A DNA stretch of 64,000 bases from an uncultured Bacteroidaceae bacterium (GTDB lineage: Bacteria > Bacteroidota > Bacteroidia > Bacteroidales > Bacteroidaceae), in assembly GCA_905234735.1 (NCBI GenBank), contig CAJOJA010000001.1:1-64000 (forward strand), written 5' to 3'. The translations under genes and the position numbers were made by a program. The notes below the pieces were generated by a model that had not been told where the DNA came from, made no database searches, and saw nothing but the letters and a program-made list of their open reading frames with translations. Positions 1 to 8,400 of this stretch are shown here, piece by piece; position 1 is the first letter of the stretch, and every line of letters begins with the position of its first letter.

Positions 1-1
1 G

Positions 2-133
2 TTCCTGAACCGCAACGAGGGCTTGAAGTCGATGTATAAGGCTGACGATGATAATATGGCTGTGCTCTACATCACTAATGCGACTGCCCGTTTCTGCTCG
101 TTCTCTGCTCCGGAGCGAAAAGTGAACTTCTAA
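2..133 (+). CDS. 3' end of an unidentified protein
   Basis: An open frame enters from the left edge and ends in TAA, giving 43 residues that finish with the sequence PERKVNF. No family is recognisable from so short a tail. The stop is 16 bases before the nitroreductase start, so the two are probably co-transcribed. Everything upstream lies outside the window. Confidence 0.6.
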   Translation, partial: FLNRNEGLKSMYKADDDNMAVLYITNATARFCSFSAPERKVNF

Positions 134-149
134 CCTCAAAGACCAACAC

Positions 150-836
150 ATGACACTACAAGAAGCGATTGAAGCCCGTCATAGTGTAAGAGCATACAAG
201 GAACTGCCATTGGCTGAAGATGTTGTCAAGGTGCTTGAAGAGCAGATCGGGCTCTTGAACCGTGAAGGCAATTTACATATTCAGTTAATCCTAAACGAGC
301 CAAAGGCATTCCTGGGAACTATGGCTAAGTACGGCAAGTTCCGTAATGTCAGCAACTACATCGTTATGGCCGGAAAGAAGGCATATGACCTTGATGAGCG
401 TGTAGGTTACTATGGCGAACATCTGGTTCTGCTGGCTCAGACACTCGGTCTGAACACCTGTTGGGTTGGACTTAGCTACTCGAAAGTTCCAGGGACGTAT
501 GGGCTTGACGAGGGCGAGAAGATTGCTTGTTACATTGCTCTTGGCTATGGCGAGACACAAGGGGCCAGCCATAAGATTAAGACTGTCGAACAAGTGAGCA
601 ATGCAAACGACGTTACTCCGTCGTGGTTCCGCAAAGGAGTTGAAGCAGCGTTATTAGCCCCCACCGCTGTAAACCAGCAGAAGTTCTCATTTGAGTATGT
701 TGGAATGAAAAATGGTCATCATTTGGTACATGTTAAGAAAGGATTCTCCATCATCGGCTATACTCAGATGGACTTGGGTATAGCCAAGTATCACTTCGAG
801 ATTGGAGCCGGGAAAGATAACTTCGACTGGGTATGA
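150..836 (+). CDS. Nitroreductase family protein (TM1586-like)
   Basis: A 228-residue protein that opens with the nitroreductase signature EAIEARHSVRAY, where the SVR region normally contacts FMN phosphate. It continues with the typical core (YGEHLVLLAQTLGLNTCWVGL) and a second half containing EAALLAPTAVNQQ. Such enzymes are FMN-dependent NAD(P)H oxidoreductases acting on nitroaromatics, quinones or flavins; the natural substrate cannot be read from sequence. The two-lobed arrangement in a single chain resembles the TM1586 subgroup, where one polypeptide mimics the usual dimer. Length is normal for that subgroup. It follows the partial upstream gene closely, and the next gene may overlap its 3' end. 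Confidence 0.85.
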   Translation: MTLQEAIEARHSVRAYKELPLAEDVVKVLEEQIGLLNREGNLHIQLILNEPKAFLGTMAKYGKFRNVSNYIVMAGKKAYDLDERVGYYGEHLVLLAQTLGLNTCWVGLSYSKVPGTYGLDEGEKIACYIALGYGETQGASHKIKTVEQVSNANDVTPSWFRKGVEAALLAPTAVNQQKFSFEYVGMKNGHHLVHVKKGFSIIGYTQMDLGIAKYHFEIGAGKDNFDWV

Positions 837-921
837 ACATTTTGACATATTTGGTTTATACCAAGAGGCCACTGTTTTGCAGAGCAGGCAGCACAGAGCA
901 ACTGCAAAAGCTAGGAAGCAG

Positions 922-1329
922 ATGGCTACCACTGACCAACGGAAGAAGATATACGACAACTACTACTATCATGTACTTGACCACGATACAGGTAACACCT
1001 ACATCTTCATCACCGACTACCAGAACATGCGATGGGCAACAAAGGAGAATGCTGGACAGTCAGGTGTTATCTACCGTGACCCCAAAAAGCCAGAACGTTC
1101 TATCATCAGGTCATTCGATGGTTCAGACTTCCCTAACGGTGCCAGACAGGTTTATCTCACCCGCGATGACAAAAGACTCTACATTGACGGAGTGCAATTC
1201 TATATCGAAGAACTTGAGCGGGACGAGCAACAAGTAATGCCCACAGAAAAGGGAAAGTTGTCAGACCGCGATTTCTACCAAGAAATCGAGCTGCTTGGTA
1301 CTCAGATTAAGCAACGCGACCTTCTATGA
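922..1329 (+). CDS. Hypothetical protein, probably truncated at its 3' end
   Basis: The open frame begins at 802, inside the nitroreductase gene, but the first start that does not overlap it is the ATG at 922 (MATTDQRKKIYDNYY), giving 135 residues. I do not recognise the family. The protein is mixed and polar, with an N-terminal YYYHVLDHDTGNTYIFITDY segment and an acidic C-terminal half. Its last residues overlap, tail to tail, the 3' end of the broken integrase gene on the other strand. Both frames stop within about 25 bases of each other, so the real C-terminus was probably lost at a recombination junction near 1305-1330. Codon use is less GC-rich than in the housekeeping genes, which fits a remnant of transferred DNA. 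Confidence 0.45.
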   Translation: MATTDQRKKIYDNYYYHVLDHDTGNTYIFITDYQNMRWATKENAGQSGVIYRDPKKPERSIIRSFDGSDFPNGARQVYLTRDDKRLYIDGVQFYIEELERDEQQVMPTEKGKLSDRDFYQEIELLGTQIKQRDLL

Positions 1330-1639
1330 CTTCACATGTGATATCACCATTTTTCTCGACGTACTGCATAATCTGAGAGTCAATGCTCCTTAGCATTCTT
1401 TGTAGATATGCATTGCGCTGCTGGTAATCTACTCCATATGAAGCGCAGAGTTCTCCTACGCCATTGTTCGCACTCTGGTTCCAGTCATTCTTATGAACCA
1501 ACAAATCAGCAGAGCGACGGACTTGTCGACCCTGCCAGTAATAATAGATGTAGATAGAGTACATCTGCCCATTCTTTGTATGCTTTGGGGTACGTAACGT
1601 GAACTTGCCCTGAGGAAATTGTCTTGCTGTTCTTGCCAT
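1307..1639 (-). pseudogene. Truncated tyrosine recombinase (N-terminal arm-binding part)
   Basis: A 110-residue product, MARTARQFPQGKFTLRTPKHTKNG followed by a YSIYIYYYWQGRQVRRSAD segment. It matches the N-terminal arm-DNA-binding and start of the SAM-like region of Bacteroidales phage-type integrases, where strand-rich DNA-binding residues precede WN and the core-binding helices. A working enzyme is about 350-420 residues and carries R-H-R-Y catalytic residues in the C-terminal domain. Here the frame stops right after ITCEVIEG, so no catalytic domain remains. This is the stub of a departed or decayed integrative element. Assignment to the recombinase family is by pattern recognition and is moderately secure. 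Confidence 0.65.
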
Positions 1640-1788
1640 AACTGATAATTGCTTTCACACTTGGAGGATTTCGCGAAGTTACGAATTATTGTGAAAGTAA
1701 TCCAATTTCCCCACCTAAATAAGCCTAAAAAGAACCCCTTTGTGCCAATAATGTGCCATTAATTCGCGTACTTTTAGACACAAAAATA

Positions 1789-1819
1789 AGGTGTGAAAGT
1801 AATTGCTATTTTCACACCT
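1789..1819. repeat. 10-bp perfect inverted repeat upstream of the integrase stub
   Basis: The arms AGGTGTGAAA and TTTCACACCT are exact reverse complements separated by 11 bases. Related GTGAAAG and CTTTCACAC words recur at about 1652-1660 and 1689-1697 in the same AT-rich stretch. This could be a recombinase arm site, an operator, or a weak terminator for flanking genes. No run of T follows that would make it a convincing intrinsic terminator. Confidence 0.5.
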
Positions 1820-1855
1820 CACTGATTTTCAATTAGTTACGAATTAAAACAATGT

Positions 1856-2077
1856 CTAATACTCGTCCTCGTTGAAAAGGAAATCCTCTTTGGTGGGATA
1901 GTCGGGCCAGACGTCTTCGATGGTTTCATAGATTTCGCCTTCGTCCTCAATCTCCTGAAGGTTCTCGATTACTTCCAGCGGAGCTCCGCTACGTACGGCG
2001 TAGTCGATGAGTTCCTCTTTTGTCGCAGGCCAGGGAGCATCCTCCAGCTTCGAGGCCAATTCCAGTGTCCAATACAT
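1856..2077 (-). CDS. DUF2795 domain-containing small acidic protein
   Basis: A 73-residue protein beginning MYWTLELASKLEDAPWPATKEELIDYA, which is the near-invariant opening of the Bacteroidales DUF2795 proteins. The body is strongly acidic and ends FNEDEY. The family is short, cytoplasmic, and has no established function. The start is supported by the family length and by a promoter-like -7 element (TATCTTTG on the minus strand) at 2140-2147. It lies downstream of the cobalamin adenosyltransferase gene on the same strand and has its own promoter inside the end of that gene. Confidence 0.85.
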   Translation of the reverse strand: MYWTLELASKLEDAPWPATKEELIDYAVRSGAPLEVIENLQEIEDEGEIYETIEDVWPDYPTKEDFLFNEDEY

Positions 2078-2139
2078 AGTAGTTTACTATTTAACGATTT
2101 ACGATTAACAATTCACGACCTTTTTTGTATTTCGGCGTG

Positions 2140-2171
2140 CAAAGATAGTACACTGGAATGACATAATCAAC
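2140..2171 (-). promoter_or_regulatory. Bacteroidota-type promoter for the DUF2795 gene
   Basis: On the minus strand GTTG lies 20 bases before TATCTTTG, close to the -33/-7 pattern TTTG-N20-TAnnTTTG. It sits about 60 bases before the DUF2795 start and overlaps the stop of the upstream gene. Confidence 0.55.
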
Positions 2172-2712
2172 GATTTTGCCAAATATTTTCTTCTATACCC
2201 TGCAAAAAATTTATTTTCTTTGCCAGGAGAAAAAAATAATCACTTAACCTATTGATATATTGGAGCAATACGGAATCGGTGGGCACGCCGTCGTCGATGG
2301 CATAGATACGACGTTCCAGCCGACGACAGACGGTGCGGCAAACGTGAGCCTGAGCCGCTGCCCGACAGCCACCGGGCAGGATGAATCCGCGCCACCCACC
2401 ACAGAGGTTATCCATCTCGTCGATGTACTTTTCCATGCGGACAACGTCGTCGGGGATGACAGCATGACGCGGCACACGGTCTATCGTGGCCAGTTCACAA
2501 CCCACGGAGAACAGGTCGTTTTGGATACGAATCAGCTGCTCTCGGATTTCGGGCTCGTCCACATCGGCCAATAACAGACCTACAAAGCTGTTCAGCTCGT
2601 CCATGGTGCCATAGGCTTCCAATCGGGTGTGCGACTTGGCGATACGCTGGCCGCCTACCAGGCCGGTGGTGCCGTCGTCGCCCTTTCTAGTGTAAACGTT
2701 GGATTTCTTCAT
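2167..2712 (-). CDS. Cob(I)yrinic acid a,c-diamide adenosyltransferase (PduO type)
   Basis: A 181-residue protein starting MKKSNVYTRKGDDGTTGLVGG. The TRKGDDGTTGL motif is the ATP-binding loop of PduO-type ATP:corrinoid adenosyltransferases, and SHTRLEAYGTMDELNS and the later VCRRLERR segment are also family hallmarks. The enzyme transfers the adenosyl group of ATP to reduced corrinoids to make adenosylcobalamin, so this cell probably salvages or makes B12. I chose the ATG at 2712 because the only upstream in-frame start is a TTG. With that ATG the upstream gene's TGA is followed at once by this start (TGATATG), a classic coupled pair. Confidence 0.9.
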   Translation of the reverse strand: MKKSNVYTRKGDDGTTGLVGGQRIAKSHTRLEAYGTMDELNSFVGLLLADVDEPEIREQLIRIQNDLFSVGCELATIDRVPRHAVIPDDVVRMEKYIDEMDNLCGGWRGFILPGGCRAAAQAHVCRTVCRRLERRIYAIDDGVPTDSVLLQYINRLSDYFFLLAKKINFLQGIEENIWQNR

Positions 2713-2713
2713 A

Positions 2714-3262
2714 TCACCAATTGACAATGTAATTTTGTTTGTTCAGTTTGGGATTAAACAGCACCAGCCCAAGGTCGTAGAGGTCTAACGTGACACGCGT
2801 ACGAGGGTCGGACTTCACGGTTTGCCACAGAGGCTGGTTGTGCCGAAGGTCACTCACCACCAGCAGGGAGTGCTCAGTGATGTGCTGCAGGGCCTCGGGA
2901 TGGTTGTCCTTGAGAATGAACATGTCGGCCTCGCCACGCGGCATTCCCGGATCGATAATGGCCTGACGACAACCTTCGTGCAGATAGTTCCACTCCACGG
3001 TACTCACGCCATCGGGAGCGGCTATGAGGTGGGGCTGAAAATGATTGGCCAGACGAAAGAGCAGACGGTGACAGGCCAAAGGGCGCAAATGAAACAAACG
3101 CACATACCACGGATGGAGTCGAGCCAACCAGCGGTCGGCATAGTACTCACCAGGATTATACACCACCTGTGTCACCAGCCCGAAGGCATACGGCGAATGA
3201 ATGCCATAGCCCCTGCGGTGCAGGAATCGGCGCAGCCAGACAATTGGATTACGAATGAGCAT
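2714..3262 (-). CDS. Conserved Bacteroidales hypothetical protein, possibly methyltransferase-like
   Basis: A 182-residue basic protein starting MLIRNPIVWLRRFLHRRGYGIHSP. A cluster of Arg and His (RRFLHRRGYG-HSPYAF) near the N-terminus is followed by segments that loosely recall the late strands of class I SAM-dependent methyltransferases (ending LYDLGLVLFNPKLNKQNYIV). The glycine-rich SAM loop is not evident, so the fold may be degenerate or I may be wrong. No membrane segment or signal peptide is visible. It is translationally coupled to the adenosyltransferase, whose start lies one base after its stop codon, so the two are co-expressed, although no functional link is obvious. Confidence 0.6.
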   Translation of the reverse strand: MLIRNPIVWLRRFLHRRGYGIHSPYAFGLVTQVVYNPGEYYADRWLARLHPWYVRLFHLRPLACHRLLFRLANHFQPHLIAAPDGVSTVEWNYLHEGCRQAIIDPGMPRGEADMFILKDNHPEALQHITEHSLLVVSDLRHNQPLWQTVKSDPRTRVTLDLYDLGLVLFNPKLNKQNYIVNW

Positions 3263-3325
3263 TTTTCAGGTACATTTATATAATAAAATAACGCACAAGA
3301 CGTTATATTATTGTATTACTGCATC

Positions 3326-3358
3326 ATGAATTATGAATTATGAACTATGATATGAACT
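3326..3358 (+). repeat. 7-bp ATG-containing tandem repeat at the DUF4954 start
   Basis: The unit ATGAATT or ATGAACT is repeated with period 7, placing ATG triplets at 3326, 3333, 3340, 3347 and 3352. Only those at 3340 and 3352 are in frame with the following gene. The others open tiny frames that stop within a few codons. The true start is therefore ambiguous by four codons. Confidence 0.6.
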
Positions 3359-5316
3359 ATAGAAAGCTTACACCAACAGAGATAGAGCGACTGGAACAGC
3401 AAGCCTGCTCGGCTGAGGACTGGGACCGCATCAGCGTGCATCCCGAAGTAAACCTGAAGTACATACGCAGCGTGCGTTTCTCGGGCGAGTGCCGCATCGG
3501 GTGCTTTGAGAAGGGTTTTACCATGCCTGGGGGCATGAACAAACACTCGGGCCTGTACCACGCAACGCTGCACAACGTTACTGTGGGCGACAACTGCTGT
3601 ATCGAGAACATCAAGAACTACATTGCCAACTACGACATCGGACACGACTCGTTCATCGAGAACGTGGACATCATCATCTGCGATGGTCTGTCGAGTTTCG
3701 GAAACGGCGTGGAGGTCAGCGTACTGAACGAAACGGGCGGACGCGAAGTGACCATCCACAACCAGCTTTCGGCCCAAGAGGCATACATGCAGGCCATGTA
3801 CCGCCACCGCCCGCGACTCATCGAACGACTGAAACATTTTGCCGATGAAATCGCACAAATCTACACATCCACGCGAGGTACTATTGGGGATAATTCGACC
3901 ATCGTGGACACGGGGTACATCAAGAACCTATACGTCGGCCCATGGAGCAAGATTGAGGGGGCCGGCAAACTGAAGAACGGTTCGCTCATGTCTCGCGAAA
4001 CCTCCCCCGTACACATCGGATACGGAGTGATTGCCGAGGACTTCATCGTACAAAACGGCAGTCAGATAGAAGACTGCACAACACTGACTCGCGTCTACGT
4101 GGGCCAATCGTGCACGCTGGGGCACGGCTATTCGGCCAGCGACTCACTCTTCTTCTGCAACTGCCAGGAAGAGAACGGCGAGGCCTGCGCCATCTTTGCT
4201 GGTCCCTTCACGGTGACGCACCACAAGTCGACGTTGCTCATCGCCGGTATATTCTCGTTCATGAATGCCGGCAGCGGTTCCAACCAGAGCAACCACATGT
4301 ACAAACTGGGACCCATCCACCAGGGAGCCCTGGAGCGCGGCGCTAAGACGGCTTCTGACTCGTATATCCTATGGCCAGCCCGCATCGGTGCCTTCTCGCT
4401 GGTCATGGGTCGTCACTCCACGAATCCAGACACCTCCGCCCTGCCCTTCTCCTACCTGATAGAGAAGAACGGAGAGACGTGGCTGGCTCCCGCCGTGAAC
4501 CTGCGTTCCGTGGGAACCATCCGCGATGCACAGAAGTGGCCGAAACGCGACAAGCGCAGCAAAGAGGGACAGTTGGATCTGGTGAACTTCAACCTGCTCT
4601 CGCCCTACACCATCGACAAGATGATGCAGGGGCTGGACGTGCTGCAACGGCTGCGCGACTTGTCGGGGGCCACCAGCGACACCTACACCTACCAGAGTGC
4701 GAAAATCAAACATTCCGCCCTGGAACGCGGCATCGAGCTCTACCGTATCGCCATCCGCAAGTTCCTGGGCAACTCGCTCATCTCCAGACTGGAAAAAACA
4801 GCCAATGGCCAAGAGCAGCTGGCTCCGGACTCGACCGTGGGCGAAGGCGACTGGCTCGACCTCTCGGGACTCATCGCCCCACACTCCACCATCACCGAAC
4901 TGATGAACGACATCGAGGCCGGCACCGTCGACACCTATAATAAGATGAATGCACGCCTGCGCGAGATTCATCAGAACTACTATGATTATGAATGGGCCTG
5001 GGCCTACAAACTGATGCTGCGGTTCTACCACTTGAAGGAGGAAGACCTGAAGCGCAAGGAGGTGCTCGTGGACATCATCCGCTCGTGGAAGGATGCTGTA
5101 GTGGGACTGGACAAGATGCTCTACCAGGATGCCAAGAAGGAGTTCTCGCTCAGCACGAAGACGGGATTCGGGTTCGACGGCAACACTCGGACAGTGGAGG
5201 CCGACTTTGCCGAAGTGCGTGGTCAGTTCGACAGCAATCCTTTCGTAACGGCCGTACAAAATCACATCGCCATAAAGACGGCCTTGGGCGACAAATGGAT
5301 TGAAATCCTGTCCTAG
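3340..5316 (+). CDS. DUF4954 family protein with left-handed beta-helix repeats
   Basis: A 658-residue cytoplasmic protein, or 654 if the ATG at 3352 is used. The first two thirds carry irregular hexapeptide-like repeats (VGDNCCIENI, YDIGHDSFIENVDII, GYGVIAEDFIVQNGSQIEDCT, YVGQSCTLGHGYSASDSLFF), the signature of a left-handed beta helix as in acyl- and nucleotidyl-transferases. The C-terminal third is helical and charged. This matches the long Bacteroidales family DUF4954, which is widely conserved and has no proven activity. It may bind or modify a sugar or acyl substrate, but no catalytic residue can be named. It is divergent from the gene at 3262 and ends at a strong hairpin terminator. 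Confidence 0.85.
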   Translation: MNYDMNYRKLTPTEIERLEQQACSAEDWDRISVHPEVNLKYIRSVRFSGECRIGCFEKGFTMPGGMNKHSGLYHATLHNVTVGDNCCIENIKNYIANYDIGHDSFIENVDIIICDGLSSFGNGVEVSVLNETGGREVTIHNQLSAQEAYMQAMYRHRPRLIERLKHFADEIAQIYTSTRGTIGDNSTIVDTGYIKNLYVGPWSKIEGAGKLKNGSLMSRETSPVHIGYGVIAEDFIVQNGSQIEDCTTLTRVYVGQSCTLGHGYSASDSLFFCNCQEENGEACAIFAGPFTVTHHKSTLLIAGIFSFMNAGSGSNQSNHMYKLGPIHQGALERGAKTASDSYILWPARIGAFSLVMGRHSTNPDTSALPFSYLIEKNGETWLAPAVNLRSVGTIRDAQKWPKRDKRSKEGQLDLVNFNLLSPYTIDKMMQGLDVLQRLRDLSGATSDTYTYQSAKIKHSALERGIELYRIAIRKFLGNSLISRLEKTANGQEQLAPDSTVGEGDWLDLSGLIAPHSTITELMNDIEAGTVDTYNKMNARLREIHQNYYDYEWAWAYKLMLRFYHLKEEDLKRKEVLVDIIRSWKDAVVGLDKMLYQDAKKEFSLSTKTGFGFDGNTRTVEADFAEVRGQFDSNPFVTAVQNHIAIKTALGDKWIEILS

Positions 5317-5330
5317 GCAAAAAACTCAAA

Positions 5331-5367
5331 AAACTTCCCCCTTTTTTTGCAGATTAGGGGGAAGTTT
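5331..5367 (+). terminator. Intrinsic terminator of the DUF4954 gene, overlapping a promoter
   Basis: The 12-base arms AAACTTCCCCCT (5331-5342) and AGGGGGAAGTTT (5356-5367) are perfect complements with a 13-base loop, followed by TCT. The loop contains the -33 element of the next gene's promoter, and the right arm lies in the promoter spacer. Confidence 0.75.
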
Positions 5368-5377
5368 TCTATATTTG
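5346..5377 (+). promoter_or_regulatory. Promoter of the first F5/8 type C protein gene
   Basis: TTTG at 5346-5349 and TATATTTG at 5370-5377 are separated by 20 bases, matching the Bacteroidota consensus. Transcription should start near 5383, leaving a leader of about 35 bases before the ATG at 5417. Confidence 0.75.
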
Positions 5378-5416
5378 CCCCGTAATAGTATATTTATTAA
5401 CCTAAAACCTAATGTT

Positions 5417-8400
5417 ATGAACAGAAAGTTTACTTCTTTTCTCATGCTGTTGCTGATGATGTTCGTTAGCACCAGCGTCATGGCTCAGGAAGAAGAACTC
5501 GACTTGACCAGCAAGAGTATAACGTTCGGCAATGTCGTTGACAACTTCGAACCTAACACGTGGTACCTCCTCCACCAAGGGCGTACAAGTAGCTTAGGAA
5601 ACGGCCAGTATGCTCCTGCATTGGCTGGACAGATGCCCGAATCGGGAGGATTCCTCTACGACAACGGTTTGGACAAGAACGTGCTGAAACTGGGCGTGGT
5701 AAATATTGAAGAACCCACCAGCACGATGACTGCGGCGGGTTATTTGGTACGTTTTGTTCCCACCGAGAACGACGGTGCCTACAACATCCAGTTTGGCACT
5801 GGCAACTGGCTTACTGACCCTGTCAATGATGCTCAGAGTTCCAAGTTCACCACCTCCGACGACAGATACGATGCCGGAGAGTTTAACCTCTACTACATCG
5901 ACACGGAGAATGCCCCGGGCGTAGTGGGGTTCAATGTCTATGACATGAAATGGCGCATTGACAACAACGTAGCTGCCGATGCCGGGATAAACACGGGCAA
6001 CACGGTTGTTACGTGGGACTCGGGCAAGCATGAGACCGCCATCAACCCGGAAACGGGCATGATTGTTTCGAACAGCATCTGGAGCATTGTCGAAGTGGTT
6101 TGGGGCGAGATTGATCCCTACGATGCAGTCAAGACAGAACTGGAGGACGTGTATAACGAATATCAGGAATATCTGGACCAGATGCCTGTCGGCAATGAAC
6201 CCGGACAGTACGATGCTGAGGCCGTAGCTGCCTTCGTGGCTGCAATGGCTGCTGCCGAAAGCATCGACGACCCCGATAATACGCACGAATACACCGTCGA
6301 GGAACTCCGGAAGATGATTGACGACATCAAGTCGACCTACGAAGCCGCCCTGGCCTCACAGGTGAAGTACACCTTCGCTTCGGGCTACTATTTCATCAGG
6401 AACGGATTCATGGAGAATGGTGAGTCCAAGTGGTACGAAACTGTTACGGTTGTTAACGAGGCAAACGAGGAAGAGGAAATCACCATTCCCGCCTTCAAGT
6501 ACATGAGTGCCACTCTGTCAGGTACTACCATCATGGGTACGTGGGGCAATATGGACATGGAAGACGTGACTACCACCGCTCCCGCCCTGTGGAAGATTAC
6601 GGCCGAAGAGGGCGGTGTGTACGATATTGTCAACCTTCTCACTGGCGGACGTTTCAACAAGATTGAGACGAGCAAGAATGTTACACTGGATCCGGAAAGC
6701 GAGAACCGCATGGCCATCGACTACGCCGGCAATACGGATGACGTGATATACGTCGACATCCGCGTCAGCACACAGGCTCCTAACGACTACTTCTATCTGC
6801 ACACTGGTGGACACGGCGGTGGTTCCGGCAAGTCTGGCAACCTGGTTGGCTGGAGTAGCGGCAAGACCGATACAGGCTACGGCGCCACGGAATGGACACT
6901 GATTCCCGTGGACGAGGATATAGCCCTGAAAATTATCGAAGACTTTGCTCCGTATCAGAACCACGACAAGCTGGTGGAGGATTATAAGCTTATGATCAGC
7001 GATGCCAAGGCAAAGATTGAGATTGCCAAGGACATCGTTGTTAACCTGGACAACGAGAATCCGCTGATCACCACTGTCGAGCAGTTGAGCAGCCCCTACA
7101 CCGAAGCCTCCGAGGGCAGCATTGACGCTCTTATCGACGGCAATGCCAGCACCTTCTGGCACTCTGCATGGAGCGATGGCAGCGTTGCTGGCGGCACACA
7201 CTACCTGCAAGTGGAAATGCCCGACATGGCAGTCACGAATGCAGCCTTCACTTACACGCGCCGTGCTGTAGACAACGACCACCTGACCGAAGTGGGCGTA
7301 TTCGGCACAAACGATGCTGAGGCTGAGAAGGACGCCTGTGAGGAACTGGGCGTAGTAAGTCTGCCCTTCGATAGCAACAGCGAAACTCTGACCAGCGGTG
7401 TATTCCCCACCAAGGGCTTCAAATACCTGCGCTTCTACGGTAACACGATGTATCCCAACACCCGTGGTTACTTCCACATGGCCGAGTTCCAGCTCTACCC
7501 CGCCGAGGTGATTCAGAGCGAGACCTGCCAGTACAACGTGATGGGTGACATCGTAAAGAACCTGGAAGGCGTCATCGAGAAGCAGAAGGACGTAGAGATG
7601 GCCAACCTGACCAATGAGGAATATAACGAGATGAAGACCGCCTACGAGGCATTCATCGCCAAGTTCGTAGATCCCTCCGAACTCCGCCAGACAATAGAGA
7701 ACATTAGCAAAGATACTGGAATCATTGTCATCGGAACGAATCCCGGCTTCTGGCCCGAAGGAAGTAGCGCCCAGGCACTGGCCAACACCATTGACGTTGC
7801 TAAGGCATACGATGCAGCCGGTGACTACGCCCCTGCACTGAGCGAGAAGTTTATTGAGGTCTTGAAGACCCTGTCGGATGACATCTACGCCAACGCCAAT
7901 AAGATTCAGACCAACAAGTGGTACAAGATTCGCTTTGCACCCGAGAGCATGTTCGACGAGTACGAGTGGGACAAGGTGGCTGGTGAACACCAGTACAACG
8001 AAGCTGCACAGACCGAAACCAGCCCCGAGCTGTTCGGCAAGTACATCACGGCCGCCACGCTGAGCGAAGAGGAAGTTACCTACACCGATAATAATGATGG
8101 AATCGAAAAGAAACTAATCCACTATGAGGTAGAACCCGCCGATGCCAGCGATCTGAGTCTGGGCAGCCGTCTCTATCTGATGGATGATGCAGCCAACACG
8201 AATAAGGATATGGCCCTGTTCCGCTTCGTGGCTGTGGGCGACAGCGCCTACCTGCTGCAGAACAAGGCTACAGGCCTCTTCATCAAGGCAGCCGGCACCA
8301 GCGGTGCAGTCAGTCTGAGTGTTCATCCCTCACTCTTCGACGTTCGTGCCATCGGTTATGGTCTGAACGTGATGGCAGCACGCAGCATCACCGGTACGAA

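Noticed and set aside
1640-1855. An additional small gene in the AT-rich gap
   Set aside because: No frame of useful length with a start and a plausible ribosome-binding context was seen, only inverted and direct repeats.
5300-5416. Using the upstream start at 5300 for the first F5/8 type C protein
   Set aside because: That start would overlap the DUF4954 gene and place terminator and promoter inside the coding region, and would bury the signal peptide.
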